Source: Aurantimonas sp965217685
Lineage (GTDB): Bacteria > Pseudomonadota > Alphaproteobacteria > Rhizobiales > Rhizobiaceae
Length of the DNA stretch: 64,000 nt
Direction: 5' to 3'
Assembly: GCA_965217685.1 (NCBI GenBank)
Contig: CBDCIZ010000003.1
Location: forward strand, 2,108,001 to 2,172,000
Shown here piece by piece: positions 27,101-35,494 of the stretch. How positions within the stretch are numbered: position 1 is the stretch's first letter; every line of letters starts with the position of its first letter. Both the position numbers and the translations under genes were made by a program. Below the pieces are notes generated by a model. It did no database searches. It was given only the letters and a program-made list of their open reading frames with translations, and was not told the origin of the DNA.

Positions 27101-27448
27101 ATGCTTACCGACACGGCGATTAAAGCGCTGAAACCACATGAGAAATTATACAAGATCAGTGACTGTGACGGTATGTACGTGGTCGTGCAGCCGTCGGGTG
27201 CGATCGTGTTCCGATACGACTACCGTCTGAACGGTCGGCGCGAGACGCTGACACTCGACCGGTACGGTCCTGAAGGCCTGTCGCTTGCCAGGGCCCGGGA
27301 GAAGCTGATCGACGCGAAGCGGGCCATTACGGATGGTCGATCTCCCGCCCAAAAGAAGCAGCACGACAAGCGGCGGCTGAAGGAGGCGAAGCGCTTCAGC
27401 AAATTTGGCGAGAAGTGGTTCGAAGGGTCGGGTGGTGGGTCAGTTTGA
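27101..27448 (+). pseudogene. truncated tyrosine integrase (P4-type N-terminal DUF4102 domain only)
   Basis: A 115-residue remnant behind a GGAGG ribosome-binding site. The sequence MLTDTAIKALKPHEKLYKISDCDGMYVVVQPSG followed by FRYDYRLNGRRETLTLDRYGPEGLSLARAREK is the arm-DNA-binding N-terminal domain of P4-like integrases. Homology ends at about residue 108 (FGEKWFE); six unrelated residues and a stop follow. The core-binding and catalytic domains with the R-H-R-Y residues (full proteins are about 400 residues) are absent from the following DNA, so the enzyme cannot recombine. Position directly after guaA shows that the island once integrated here. Confidence 0.85.
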
Positions 27449-27493
27449 AATTTGGCTTTGAGCGGACGGCCGTTTGATGACATATAAGGGGTT

Positions 27494-27622
27494 ATGAAAA
27501 ACCGAGACGATCCAGCATATCGGCAGTCTTTGCGGCAAGCGTTTGTGCTTATCGTTCAGGCTGACGCCAATTTTCAGACTTACCATTTAGCTCGCAAAGC
27601 CGAACGGTCCGACCATCACTGA
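27494..27622 (+). CDS. small hypothetical ORF of 42 residues
   Basis: An ATG behind AAGGGG starts a 42-residue frame (MKNRDDPAYRQSLRQAFVL at the N-terminus) ending 20 bases before the IS200-type element. I do not recognise it. It lies in the debris between the broken integrase and the insertion sequences, where no gene is otherwise visible (27449-27640), and may be a fragment of a lost gene. Confidence 0.2.
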   Translation: MKNRDDPAYRQSLRQAFVLIVQADANFQTYHLARKAERSDHH

Positions 27623-27670
27623 GTCAAGCAGCCGAAGGTTTTAGAGTCCCCGAATAGGGGATATGCAAAC

Positions 27671-27692
27671 CCCACGCCTTCAGGCGGCTGGG
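27671..27692. repeat. left-end bulged hairpin of the IS200/IS605 element
   Basis: Arms CCCA-CGCC and GGCG-TGGG pair around a 4-base loop (TTCA), with a two-base bulge (GC) on the 3' arm. Bulged subterminal hairpins of this kind are the recognition structure of TnpA in this family. Confidence 0.55.
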
Positions 27693-28150
27693 ATCGCGGC
27701 GGTTCCGTTGTAGATTGTTTGGATGGAAGCTTACAAGCGTGGCAGCCACACGGTCTGGGACTGCAAATATCATTTGGTTTGGGTGACGAAATATCGTCAT
27801 CAGGTGCTGGGCGGAGATGTCGGCAAACGATGTCGCGAACTGTTGCGCGAGACGGCAAGGGCGCACGAGATGGTGGTGCACGCCGGATCGATCAATCGGG
27901 ATGATGTCCACATGCTGTTGTCGATCCCGCCGAATCTTTCGGTCTCTCGCGCCGTCCAGTATTTGAAGGGTCGCAGTTCGCACAAACTGCTGAGTGAATT
28001 CGGCATTCTGCGGAAGCGCTATTGGGGCCAGCACCTTTGGGCGAGGGGATATTGGGTGGCCAGCAGTGGCAATGTGACGGACGAGGTGTGGACCGAGTAT
28101 ATAAGCACCAGACGCCTCCCGAACCGGACAACCACTTCGATGTCACCTGA

Positions 28151-28168
28151 GTCCGCCGAACGGCGGAC
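28151..28168. repeat. perfect palindrome GTCCGCCG-AA-CGGCGGAC
   Basis: Two 8-bp arms with a 2-base centre start immediately after the restored tnpA stop. It could be a terminator-like structure belonging to the IS or part of its right-end recognition region. Confidence 0.5.
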
Positions 28169-28196
28169 CGATCCGGCTTTGAGCCGTAACCTGAAG

Positions 28197-28217
28197 CCAC
28201 CGCCTTTTAGGCGGTGG
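28197..28217. repeat. right-end hairpin of the IS200/IS605 element
   Basis: CCACCGCC and GGCGGTGG form a perfect 8-bp stem around a 5-base loop (TTTTA). It is the counterpart of the left-end hairpin and marks the right boundary of the element within a few bases. Confidence 0.65.
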
Positions 28218-28250
28218 AGCATTCACAGAGCCGTTGGTTGGAGGTCTCTA

Positions 28251-29088
28251 GGGTGCGGACCCAATAACGGGATTTCTTCGCCGGTTCGATCGTGATTCAC
28301 TGCTTTTATAGGGAGGCGGTGATATGTTTGATTTCTTTTGGTTTTCCGACGCGCAGTGGGCAATGATCGAGCCGCTGTTGCCGACTGACGTGCGGGGTAA
28401 ACCGCGCGTTGACGATCGCCGGGTTCTGAGTGGCATCGTTCATGCCCTTCGCTCTGGTGGTCGCTGGGCAGATTGCGCCGATGTCTACGGCCCGAAGAAG
28501 ACGCTCTATAACCGGTTCGTTCGGTGGTCCGAACGCGGCATCTGGGAAGGCATCTTCAGCGCCCTCGCCGGGGCGGGCGATGCTCCGGATCGATTGTTCA
28601 TCGACGCGAGTTGCATCAAGGTCCACCGCTGCGCAGACGGCGGAAAGGGGGCCTCGGCTCATGGTATCGGCCGCACGAAAGGCGGGCGAAACACCAGGCT
28701 CCACGCGGTCTGCGACGAGAAAGGACGACCCTGCGTCCTGCTTTTAACGCCCGGAAACGTTCATGATTGCAAGGTGGCGCAGCTGTGTATCGCTGCCATG
28801 CCAACGTCCGGCGAACTCGTCGCCGACAAGGGATACGATAGTCAGGCACTGCGCGATTGGCTGGCCGCACGCGGCACCACGCCCGTCATCCCGTCCCAAA
28901 AAACCGGAAGATCCAATACGATTACGACCGCACGATCTACAAGCAGCGCAACGTCGTCGAGCGCATGTTCTGCCGCTTCAAGGACTGGAGGCGGATCGCC
29001 ACACGCTTCGGCCGAAACATCAAAAACTTCATGAGCGCCATCGCTCTCGCAGCCGCCGTCATCTGGTGGCTGAAATGAGTCCAGACCC
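28251..29088 (+). mobile_element. IS5-family insertion sequence (about 838 bp)
   Basis: Imperfect inverted ends GGGTGCGGACCCAAT and, on the other strand, GGGTCTGGACTCATT (11 of 15 matching) bound the element. It is flanked on both sides by TA within CTAG (28248-28251 and 29088-29091), the target duplication expected for IS427-like IS5 elements. Size fits that group. It lies about 30 bases beyond the IS200/IS605 right end. Confidence 0.75.
28324..29078 (+). CDS. IS5-family DDE transposase in two frames
   Basis: The first frame (28324-29034 as read) gives MFDFFWFSDAQWAMIEPLLP, LFIDASCIKVHRCADGGKGA and LVADKGYDSQALRDWLAARG, matching IS5 transposases up to about residue 191. At the run CAAAAAAC (28897-28904) the conserved sequence moves to the -1 frame, continuing NRKIQYDYDR, RNVVERMFCRFKDWRRIATRF and AAAVIWWLK to a stop at 29076-29078. 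The DDE glutamate is in the second part (NVVERMF). Either the A6 run drives programmed -1 frameshifting or one base has been lost and the gene is dead. The sequence alone does not decide this. Confidence 0.75.
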
Positions 29089-29091
29089 TAG

Positions 29092-29480
29092 AAGAAGCAG
29101 CTTCGGGTGAGGTGCAACGGCGTTAAAGGATCAGGGGTGCCATAGCGTATCAAGGCAGGGGAACGGCGGAACAGTGAGCGGAGACAAGACCGATGTAGCC
29201 GTTCTCATCCAACCATCCCTCGTTCTTGATCGACCGGTATGCGGTATCGTCCACATTGGACGTATTGATGTTTTCCGATTCCGAACTACCCGCAACCCAG
29301 GAACCGTCTACGAAATTCTTGAAAGTTATAGCCTTGGTTCTTTCCGGGCGTGGTCCCTAGGATAGGCTAGGTTGGAGTTCTTCCACTTCTGGAATAAGAA
29401 ACTGGCGTCAACTCTGAGCCGAAGAGCTATTCCGCAGCCCGACGTTTCCATTCGGTTTGTTTGGCCGTTAGATTGGCCCC
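29092..29480. other. gap without a recognisable gene
   Basis: A 389-base stretch between the IS5 element and the CoA-transferase gene. A 63-residue frame at 29174-29365 has no recognisable motif and no good ribosome-binding site. I see no RNA gene, terminator or strong repeat here. It is probably disrupted former coding sequence at the IS boundary. Confidence 0.5.
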
Positions 29481-30674
29481 TCACGCAATGACACCATTGC
29501 GACGCCAGTTCGCGATCGTCGTCGGATCGGCGTGAAGAATATCGCTAAGGATTTCGTCGGTATGTTCGCCAAGTCGCGGAGGTGCAGACGGAGACCTTGT
29601 TGGTGTACCGCGCAACTTGAGGGGCGATGCCATCATCGGGATCATTCCATGACGCGCATCTGCGATAGGCATCACCATTTCCCGTTCCGTCACTTCGGGC
29701 GAGGCAAGAGCTTCGGGAACAGATCGGACCTGGCCCGCTGGAACACCTGCAAGACGGAGGTTCTCCAACCAGTACTGCGTGGTCTTGCTGGCAAATTCCC
29801 GGGCGAGGATTCTTTCGAGTTCGGTCACGTTGGCAGCCCGTGCCTCGTTCGACAAAAATCGCACGTCTTTCGCCCATTCCGGGTGATTTAAGATGTGACC
29901 GCATAAAGCGCTGAACTGTCGATCGTTTCCGACGGCTAGAGCGAAAATGCCATCGGCGGTCGCAAACGTCTGGTAAGGCGCGACGGTCGGGTGCGCGTTG
30001 CCAAAGCGCCTTGGTGACGTTCCGGTTGCAAGATGCGCTGATGCAACGCTCGCGAGTACGGCGACGGCGCCGTCGAGTAGGGACAGGTCGATCAGCTGCC
30101 CCTGACCGGTTCGCTCGCGTACAAGAAGCGCCGCCAAAATGGCTTGCGTCGCATTCATACCGGTTATGATGTCGGTGATCGCCACCCCGAGTTTCATCGG
30201 AGGACCGTCGACCTCGCCGGTGATGGACATGAGGCCACTCTCTGCCTGGATCGCGAAGTCGTATCCGGCCTCGCCAGCGCGGCTGCCTGTTCTCCCATAC
30301 CCCGAAATAGAGCAATAAATCAGCCGTTCGTTCAGGGCCGATAGACTCGAGTGGTCGAGGCCATACTTTTCCAGTGTGCCGAGCTTGAAGTTTTCAACGA
30401 CGACATCCGCCTTCTGGGCAAGACCTTGGACAATCCTTCTCCCGTCCGGCGTGCGAAAATCGACCGCGATCGATCGCTTGGACCGATTGCAGCACAAGAA
30501 GTATGTCGACTCGCCACCAATGTCAGGGGGTTTCCAGCCCCGGGTGTCGTCACCGCCTGCCGGGGTTTCCAGCTTCCAAACGTCGGCTCCGAGATCGGCA
30601 AGAGTTTGTGTACACCAAGGACCCGCAAGCACGCGGGATAGGTCCAGAACTTTCATTCCATCAAGTGCGTGCAC
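29481..30674 (-). CDS. CaiB/BaiF (class III) CoA-transferase
   Basis: About 397 residues. The GTG at 30674 is preferred because GGGAG lies 8 bases before it and because it gives the usual (M)HALDGMKVLDLSRVLAGPWCTQTLADLG; a TTG at 30689 and an ATG at 30656 are also in frame. The family aspartate is in GEAGYDFAIQAESGLMSITG. It transfers CoA between carboxylates in the cytoplasm. Divergent from the acyl-CoA dehydrogenase gene over a 140-base gap, it likely supplies the CoA ester that the dehydrogenase uses. Best guess is activation of the acid imported by the downstream TRAP system. Confidence 0.87.
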   Translation of the reverse strand: MHALDGMKVLDLSRVLAGPWCTQTLADLGADVWKLETPAGGDDTRGWKPPDIGGESTYFLCCNRSKRSIAVDFRTPDGRRIVQGLAQKADVVVENFKLGTLEKYGLDHSSLSALNERLIYCSISGYGRTGSRAGEAGYDFAIQAESGLMSITGEVDGPPMKLGVAITDIITGMNATQAILAALLVRERTGQGQLIDLSLLDGAVAVLASVASAHLATGTSPRRFGNAHPTVAPYQTFATADGIFALAVGNDRQFSALCGHILNHPEWAKDVRFLSNEARAANVTELERILAREFASKTTQYWLENLRLAGVPAGQVRSVPEALASPEVTEREMVMPIADARHGMIPMMASPLKLRGTPTRSPSAPPRLGEHTDEILSDILHADPTTIANWRRNGVIA

Positions 30675-30712
30675 GATGATCGCTCCCAAAATCGGTCTTT
30701 CAGTTCATAAAA

Positions 30713-30731
30713 TGGCATAATAATTTTGCCA
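30713..30731. promoter_or_regulatory. inverted repeat TGGCA-N9-TGCCA between CoA-transferase and acyl-CoA dehydrogenase genes
   Basis: Two 5-bp arms separated by nine A/T bases lie in the AT-rich shared promoter region. The spacing and symmetry suit a dimeric regulator; the IclR-type gene of this cluster (31981-32847) is the obvious candidate. Inference from position only. Confidence 0.4.
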
Positions 30732-30814
30732 AGTGAAAATTTTCTGTTGATAAATTGTCTTAAGAATGTCATTTGAGGATTCAGGTTTTCTTGCGAGACA
30801 AAGGCGACGATACG

Positions 30815-31975
30815 GTGGAGTTCAATCTAAGCGAAGATCAGCATGCCTTGCGCGACAGTGCCCATCGGTTCGTGCGTGCGGAGTTGCCGAAGCTGGCTGA
30901 GGAGCTTGAAAAGTCCGAACAGCCTGTGTCGGACGTGTGGCTCAAGCGTTACGCCGAGATGGGTTTTCTCGGAATCAATACGGCGGAAGCGCATGGCGGC
31001 CTTGGCCTGCCTTTGCTTGACGCACTGATCGTCATGGAGGAGTTCGCCAAGATTTCGGTTGCCGTTGGTTTCCCCGTCTTCGAGTGCTCCGCCGGTCCGG
31101 TTCGGGTCGTCGAAGCGTTTGGAACGCCAGACCTGCAGGCGAGAGTGATGCCGAAGGTAATGGCGGGCGAATTGATCGTTGCGGTCTCAATGTCTGAGCC
31201 GGATGCTGGTACGGCTCTGACCGATCTACGGACGAAAGCGCGGATCGAAGGGGATCAGGTCATTATCGACGGCGTCAAGCGTTGGTGTTCCGGGGCGGGT
31301 CATTCCGGCGGCTACGTCGTCTATTGTCGGTTTGACGATCTTCAGGGGGCAAAGGGTATTGGAGCGGTCTATGTCGAAATGGACACGCCGGGCCTGACAT
31401 TCGGGCCACAAGAACGAATGATGGGATTCCATGGCGTACCGTCCGCTGACATGATCTTCGATGCCGTGCGGGTTCCCATCGAGAACCTGATTGTCGGTGC
31501 CGGCGGATTTCGCGACCTAATGGGCACCTTCAACATCGAGCGTCTGGGCAATGCGACCATGGCACTCGGCACCGCATCCGGCGCGCTTGAGTACGTGAGC
31601 ACCTATGTTCAGGAACGGAAGCAGTTCGATAAACTGATCGTTGACTTCCAAGCCGTGCAAATGCGGTTGGCAGAAATGGCTATGAAGGTCGAGGCAGCTC
31701 GCCTCATGATCCATCGTGCTGCTGCCAATGCCGTGGATGGCTTGCCATCCGCAAGTGAGGCGGCGATGGCGAAATGCTTCAGCAATGAGATTACGCGCGA
31801 GGTGACGGGCGCGGCACTCCAGTTGATGGGCGGTTATGGATATTCATGTGAATACGGAATGGAGCGTCGGATGCGAGACGCATGGGGGTGGGGTATCGCC
31901 GGCGGCTCCATAGATATTCAGAAAATCAATATCGCGTCGGGTCTTGTAGCTCGCCGCTTCGATCAGCGGAAATAG
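30815..31975 (+). CDS. acyl-CoA dehydrogenase
   Basis: About 386 residues from the GTG at 30815, which gives (M)EFNLSEDQHALRDSAHRFVR, the standard family N-terminus; an upstream TTG at 30773 adds 14 odd residues. FAD-linked fold: N-terminal helical domain, middle beta domain (VAVSMSEPDAGTALTDLRTKA, the substrate/FAD loop) and C-terminal helical domain with LMGGYGYSCEYGMERRMRDAWGWGIAGGS. At the position of the catalytic base the sequence is GYGYSCEYGMERRMRD, with a Glu in YGMERRMRD as in short/branched-chain enzymes. It introduces a double bond next to the CoA thioester. First gene of the ACAD-IclR-TPP-oxidoreductase run. Confidence 0.9.
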   Translation: MEFNLSEDQHALRDSAHRFVRAELPKLAEELEKSEQPVSDVWLKRYAEMGFLGINTAEAHGGLGLPLLDALIVMEEFAKISVAVGFPVFECSAGPVRVVEAFGTPDLQARVMPKVMAGELIVAVSMSEPDAGTALTDLRTKARIEGDQVIIDGVKRWCSGAGHSGGYVVYCRFDDLQGAKGIGAVYVEMDTPGLTFGPQERMMGFHGVPSADMIFDAVRVPIENLIVGAGGFRDLMGTFNIERLGNATMALGTASGALEYVSTYVQERKQFDKLIVDFQAVQMRLAEMAMKVEAARLMIHRAAANAVDGLPSASEAAMAKCFSNEITREVTGAALQLMGGYGYSCEYGMERRMRDAWGWGIAGGSIDIQKINIASGLVARRFDQRK

Positions 31976-31980
31976 TTAAT

Positions 31981-32847
31981 ATGGCCGAGAAGTCGAATGT
32001 AAAGACACGTGACGATCTCGCAGACTGGCCTCAGGGGTTTCGCCCGCGTTTTGTCGAGGAGAAAGGAGCGGCCACTGGAACGTTAGCGCGGGGATTGGCG
32101 ATCATCGATTGCCTGCTGGGCGCCGGCAAACCGTTGGCTTTGGCAGAGATTGCCGACAGTATCGGTCTCGATAACAGTACCGCCCTGCGACTTTTAAGAA
32201 ATCTCGTGGAATTAGGACAGGTTATCCGGGTGGCCAAAGGACGCAAATACCTTCCGTCGCCGCGCGCACTCCGCCCCCTTCCTCTTCTGCATCCTCTGGA
32301 ACAGTTGCGCCGCGAAACCGCGACGATGCTTTATGCTTTCGCGGCAGAGGTGAAAATGACCGCCGTGCTCGTCATTTTCTTGGAAGCCGAACGACTGGTT
32401 GTGCAGGTGGCGACCGGAGCAGGTACGCTCAACCCGTATTATGACGCTTGGCTGCGCGGCCCGCTCCACGGCTCTGGCCCTGGCAAGGCATTGCTCATGA
32501 ATATGGCCCCGGAAGAGCGGCGCTCGCTTCTGGGGGAGGAGCCATTCGCGCGATACACGGATCGAACGATCCTGACCTGGAATGCGCTGGATGCAGATCT
32601 GGCCGAGGCTCGCGAACGCGGCTTCGCACTTGTAAGGGACGAATTCTACACGGGACTGTCCGCCATGTCCTGCCCGTTCCGATCCAGAAACGGGGCTGTC
32701 GCGGGATGCGTGGCACTAACGGCTCATTCCCGCGAATTCACGGCCAAATCCATCGATAAGATTAGCAGCGATCTTATTGCTCTGTGCCGGCTGCTTCCGA
32801 TGCAGACCAACGCGCTCACGCTTGTCAATACGTTGTGTGGGCGATGA
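31981..32847 (+). CDS. IclR-family transcriptional regulator
   Basis: A 288-residue protein. An unusual 35-residue N-terminal extension precedes the helix-turn-helix (TLARGLAIIDCLLGAGKPLALAEIADSIGLDNSTALRLLRNLVELGQVIR). The C-terminal ligand-binding domain keeps typical blocks: PYYDAWLRGPLHGSGPGKALL, and ERGFALVRDEFYTGLSAMSCPFRSRNGAVAGCVALTAHSREF. IclR proteins sense small organic acids and control their catabolic operons. It starts 5 bases after the dehydrogenase stop and overlaps the TPP-enzyme start (ATGA), so it lies inside the operon it probably regulates. Confidence 0.9.
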   Translation: MAEKSNVKTRDDLADWPQGFRPRFVEEKGAATGTLARGLAIIDCLLGAGKPLALAEIADSIGLDNSTALRLLRNLVELGQVIRVAKGRKYLPSPRALRPLPLLHPLEQLRRETATMLYAFAAEVKMTAVLVIFLEAERLVVQVATGAGTLNPYYDAWLRGPLHGSGPGKALLMNMAPEERRSLLGEEPFARYTDRTILTWNALDADLAEARERGFALVRDEFYTGLSAMSCPFRSRNGAVAGCVALTAHSREFTAKSIDKISSDLIALCRLLPMQTNALTLVNTLCGR

Positions 32848-34526
32848 GCGTGGAACAGGACATGCATAAAATCCGTGCCGCGGATCTCTTGGTCCAGCAG
32901 TTGCAGTTGCACGGTGTTGGACGGATCTTCTGTGTACCTGGAGAAAGCTATCTCGCCGTACTGGATGCGCTGGTGGATGCTCCAGAAATCCAGATCATCA
33001 CCTGTCGGCACGAGGGCGCAGCGGCCATGATGGCGGATGCCCATGGCAGGCTGACGGGACGTCCGGGCGTGGTGTTCGTTACGCGCGGGCCGGGAGCGAC
33101 GAACGCATCGTCAGGTATTCATGTCGCGCATCAGGACGGTACGCCACTAATCGTCTTCGTTGGTGACATCGACCGTGGCGCTGTCGGCCGCAATACTTTT
33201 CAGGAAATCGACTACACGGCGATGTTCGCGCCCATCACCAAGTTTGTCACTCAGATCTCCGATGGTGCTCGGATTCCGGAACTGGTCGGCCGTGCATTTC
33301 ACACATCCATGTCCGGAAGGCCCGGCCCCGTCATGTTGACCCTGCACGAAGACATGCTGTTGGACAGGGTTCCAATTCGACCTGCGCGCCGCATCGAGCG
33401 GGTGCCGCAGGCACCCTCACCGACGCTGACTGTAAACCTTAGAGCAAGAATCGAAGCCGCAAGTTGCCCGATCTTGCTGCTGGGAGGTGGCGGCTGGAGT
33501 GCTGGCGCCGCAATCGATGTTCAGACGTTTGCCGAACGATGGGGCATCCCCGTCGCTTCGAGCTTCCGCTGCCAGGATTATATTGACAATATGTCCGACT
33601 GTTATGTCGGCAACCTCGGTCTCGGGGCCGACCCTAAATTGAGACAAGCACTTGAGGGTTCGGACCTTATCGTCCTTCTCGGTGGCCGACTCGGCGAGGT
33701 TGCCAGCGACGGTTATACCATGCTGGACCTTCCGATGCCGGAACAGGATTTGATTCATATTCACGCGGATGTCGAAGAGCTCGGCCGCGTCTATCAACCT
33801 GCTGTCGCAATTAATGCCGGATCGTCGGAGATGGCGGCAGCTTTGGCTGGTTTGCCAGCACCGGACGACAAGTCTTGGGCTGATTGGACGGGCAAACTTC
33901 GAACGGGCTATCTCGCCTGGACCAACCCGGCAAAGATTCCAGGTAACGTCCAGATGGGCGAAATCATGACATGGCTTTCCGATACGTTGCGCGATGACGC
34001 GATCATCACCAACGGGGCAGGCAACTTCGCCATATGGCCTAATCGCTTCCATCAGTATCGCAAGTACGGGACGATGCTTGCGCCCCGATCGGGGTCGATG
34101 GGCTACGGGGTGCCGGCCGCGGTGGCGGCCAAATTACAGCATCCTGATCGCGAGGTGATCTGTTTCGCCGGGGATGGCGACTTTCTAATGACAGGGCAGG
34201 AGCTTGCGACTGCGCGAATGTACGATGCTGCCGTAATCGTGCTGGTAATCAACAACGGAATGTACGGGACGATCCGTATGCATCAGGAGCGTGACTTCCC
34301 GGAAAGGGTCAGTGCGACTGATCTCGTCAATCCGGATTTTATGATGCTGGCGAAATCGTACGGGGCGTGGGCGGAACGTGTCACGACGACAGACGAATTT
34401 GCCCCGGCTTTCCGCCGTGCCGTCGAAAGCGGAACCATGGCCGTGATTGAAATCACAATGGATCCCGAAGCAATCTCGCCGACTGCAACCATCGCGTCTC
34501 TGCGAGCCATGGGTCGCTCATCATGA
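32844..34526 (+). CDS. thiamine-pyrophosphate-dependent enzyme, acetolactate-synthase-like
   Basis: A 560-residue enzyme with three domains. The PYR domain contains Glu57 (TCRHEGAAAMMADAHGRLTGRPGVVFVTRGPG), which activates the cofactor. The central domain follows, and the PP domain carries the metal/TPP motif CFAGDGDFLMTGQEL...NNGMYGT. It resembles the acetolactate synthase/benzoylformate decarboxylase group, but lies far from ilvN and is in a catabolic cluster, so branched-chain biosynthesis is unlikely. It probably cleaves or condenses a 2-oxo acid produced by the pathway. It does not show the oxalyl-CoA decarboxylase pattern in its N-terminal block. Substrate unknown. Confidence 0.85.
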   Translation: MSVEQDMHKIRAADLLVQQLQLHGVGRIFCVPGESYLAVLDALVDAPEIQIITCRHEGAAAMMADAHGRLTGRPGVVFVTRGPGATNASSGIHVAHQDGTPLIVFVGDIDRGAVGRNTFQEIDYTAMFAPITKFVTQISDGARIPELVGRAFHTSMSGRPGPVMLTLHEDMLLDRVPIRPARRIERVPQAPSPTLTVNLRARIEAASCPILLLGGGGWSAGAAIDVQTFAERWGIPVASSFRCQDYIDNMSDCYVGNLGLGADPKLRQALEGSDLIVLLGGRLGEVASDGYTMLDLPMPEQDLIHIHADVEELGRVYQPAVAINAGSSEMAAALAGLPAPDDKSWADWTGKLRTGYLAWTNPAKIPGNVQMGEIMTWLSDTLRDDAIITNGAGNFAIWPNRFHQYRKYGTMLAPRSGSMGYGVPAAVAAKLQHPDREVICFAGDGDFLMTGQELATARMYDAAVIVLVINNGMYGTIRMHQERDFPERVSATDLVNPDFMMLAKSYGAWAERVTTTDEFAPAFRRAVESGTMAVIEITMDPEAISPTATIASLRAMGRSS

Positions 34527-35494
34527 CGAGGGCGATACGAATTCACGAAGTCGGCGCACCCGAGGTGTTGGTTTGGGAGGAGATCGACGTCGGCGATCCG
34601 GGCGTCGGACAGGTTCGCATTCGCCATACCGCCATTGGCGTAAACTTCATTGATATCTACTATCGTACAGGGCTTTACCCGGAAGCGATGCCTTTCATCC
34701 CCGGACGGGAAGGGGTCGGCCTTATCGAAGCGGTGGGCGACGGCGTATCGGATTTCTCAATCGGCGAACGAGTAGCCTATGCGGCCGTCACCGGCAGCTA
34801 CTGCGAAGCCCGCTTGATCGATGCGAACATGCTCGTTCGATTGCCGGACAACATCAAAGACGATACAGCGGCGGCGGTAACCCTTCAGGGAATGACCGCG
34901 CGGTACTTGGTCAAGTCCGTCTTTCCCATTCAGGGTGGCGAAACCATACTCGTTCATGCGGCAGCTGGCGGCGTAGGACTCCTGCTTTGCCAATGGGCAA
35001 GCGCACTCGGCGCAATGGTGATCGGAACGGTATCGACCGTCGAGAAAGCGGAGCTGGCAAGAGCCGCAGGCTGCGCCCATCCGATCGTCACGACACGGGA
35101 AGACATACGCACCCGCGTGGCGGGCCTGACCGGTGGTGCCGGTGTTCCGGTCGTGTACGATTCCATCGGTCGTGACACGTTCGATACATCCCTCGACTGC
35201 TTACAGCGACGAGGGATGTTGGTTGTCTTCGGCCAATCGTCGGGAGTAATCCCACCGATCGAGATTAATCTTCTCGCCCGCAAGGGTTCGGTGCTGCTGA
35301 CCCGCCCAGTGCTTTCAGATTTCATAGCCACGCAGGCTGATCTCGAGACGATGGCGGCGGATGTCTACGCTGCGGTGGCGCAGGGGATTCTGCGCCCGCG
35401 GATTGGCCAGGAATTTTCCCTCAAGGATGCGGCGGAGGCCCACCGGGCGATCGAAGCCCGCCGGACAACAGGGAGCACGATCCTCAGGCCTTAG
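34523..35494 (+). CDS. zinc-less medium-chain NADPH:quinone oxidoreductase (Qor-type)
   Basis: A 323-residue protein that overlaps the TPP-enzyme gene by 4 bases. Family marks: the N-terminal GVNFIDIYYRTGLYP, PGREGVGLIEAVGDGV, the nucleotide fold LVHAAAGGVGLLLCQWASALGA, and TPAGTS-type C-terminal helix replaced by ARRTTGSTILRP. No zinc ligands are present. The family reduces quinones or alpha,beta-unsaturated carbonyls with NADPH. In this operon reduction of an enone-type or enoyl intermediate is conceivable, since an acyl-CoA dehydrogenase lies upstream. Confidence 0.88.
   Translation: MTRAIRIHEVGAPEVLVWEEIDVGDPGVGQVRIRHTAIGVNFIDIYYRTGLYPEAMPFIPGREGVGLIEAVGDGVSDFSIGERVAYAAVTGSYCEARLIDANMLVRLPDNIKDDTAAAVTLQGMTARYLVKSVFPIQGGETILVHAAAGGVGLLLCQWASALGAMVIGTVSTVEKAELARAAGCAHPIVTTREDIRTRVAGLTGGAGVPVVYDSIGRDTFDTSLDCLQRRGMLVVFGQSSGVIPPIEINLLARKGSVLLTRPVLSDFIATQADLETMAADVYAAVAQGILRPRIGQEFSLKDAAEAHRAIEARRTTGSTILRP

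Larger units (their letters stand above)
27640..28222 (+). mobile_element. IS200/IS605-family insertion sequence
   Basis: Approximate limits are set by subterminal hairpins, because this family has no inverted terminal repeats. The left end has TCCCC-GAATA-GGGGA (27647-27661) and a bulged hairpin (CCCA/CGCC at 27671-27678 with GGCG/TGGG at 27683-27692). The right end has a perfect 8-bp hairpin (28197-28217). Between them is a single transposase gene of the Y1 type. No tnpB gene accompanies it. Confidence 0.75.
27723..28295 (+). pseudogene. tnpA: IS200/IS605 Y1 transposase TnpA with altered HUH motif and C-terminal frameshift
   Basis: The frame runs 190 residues, but only about the first 126 are transposase (YKRGSHTVWDCKYHLVWVTKYRHQVL at the start; YWGQHLWARGYWVASSGNVTDEVW near the end). 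At residues 60-63 the sequence is DDVH where the family has DHVH, so the first His of the metal-binding HUH motif is Asp (GAT at 27903-27905 instead of CAT). After EYI the frame is lost: shifting by one base near 28101-28104 restores KHQTPPEPDNHFDVT and a stop at 28148-28150. Both changes argue that this copy is inactive. The tail beyond 28150 is out-of-frame reading. Confidence 0.75.

Noticed and set aside
29174..29365. 63-residue open frame after the IS5 element
   Set aside because: No recognisable motif and no convincing ribosome-binding site; treated as gap sequence.
32844..34526. oxalyl-CoA decarboxylase paired with a CaiB-type transferase (oxalate pathway)
   Set aside because: The N-terminal block (RHEGAAAMMADAHGRLTG) matches acetolactate-synthase-like enzymes rather than the oxalyl-CoA decarboxylase pattern, so the oxalate reading is not supported.
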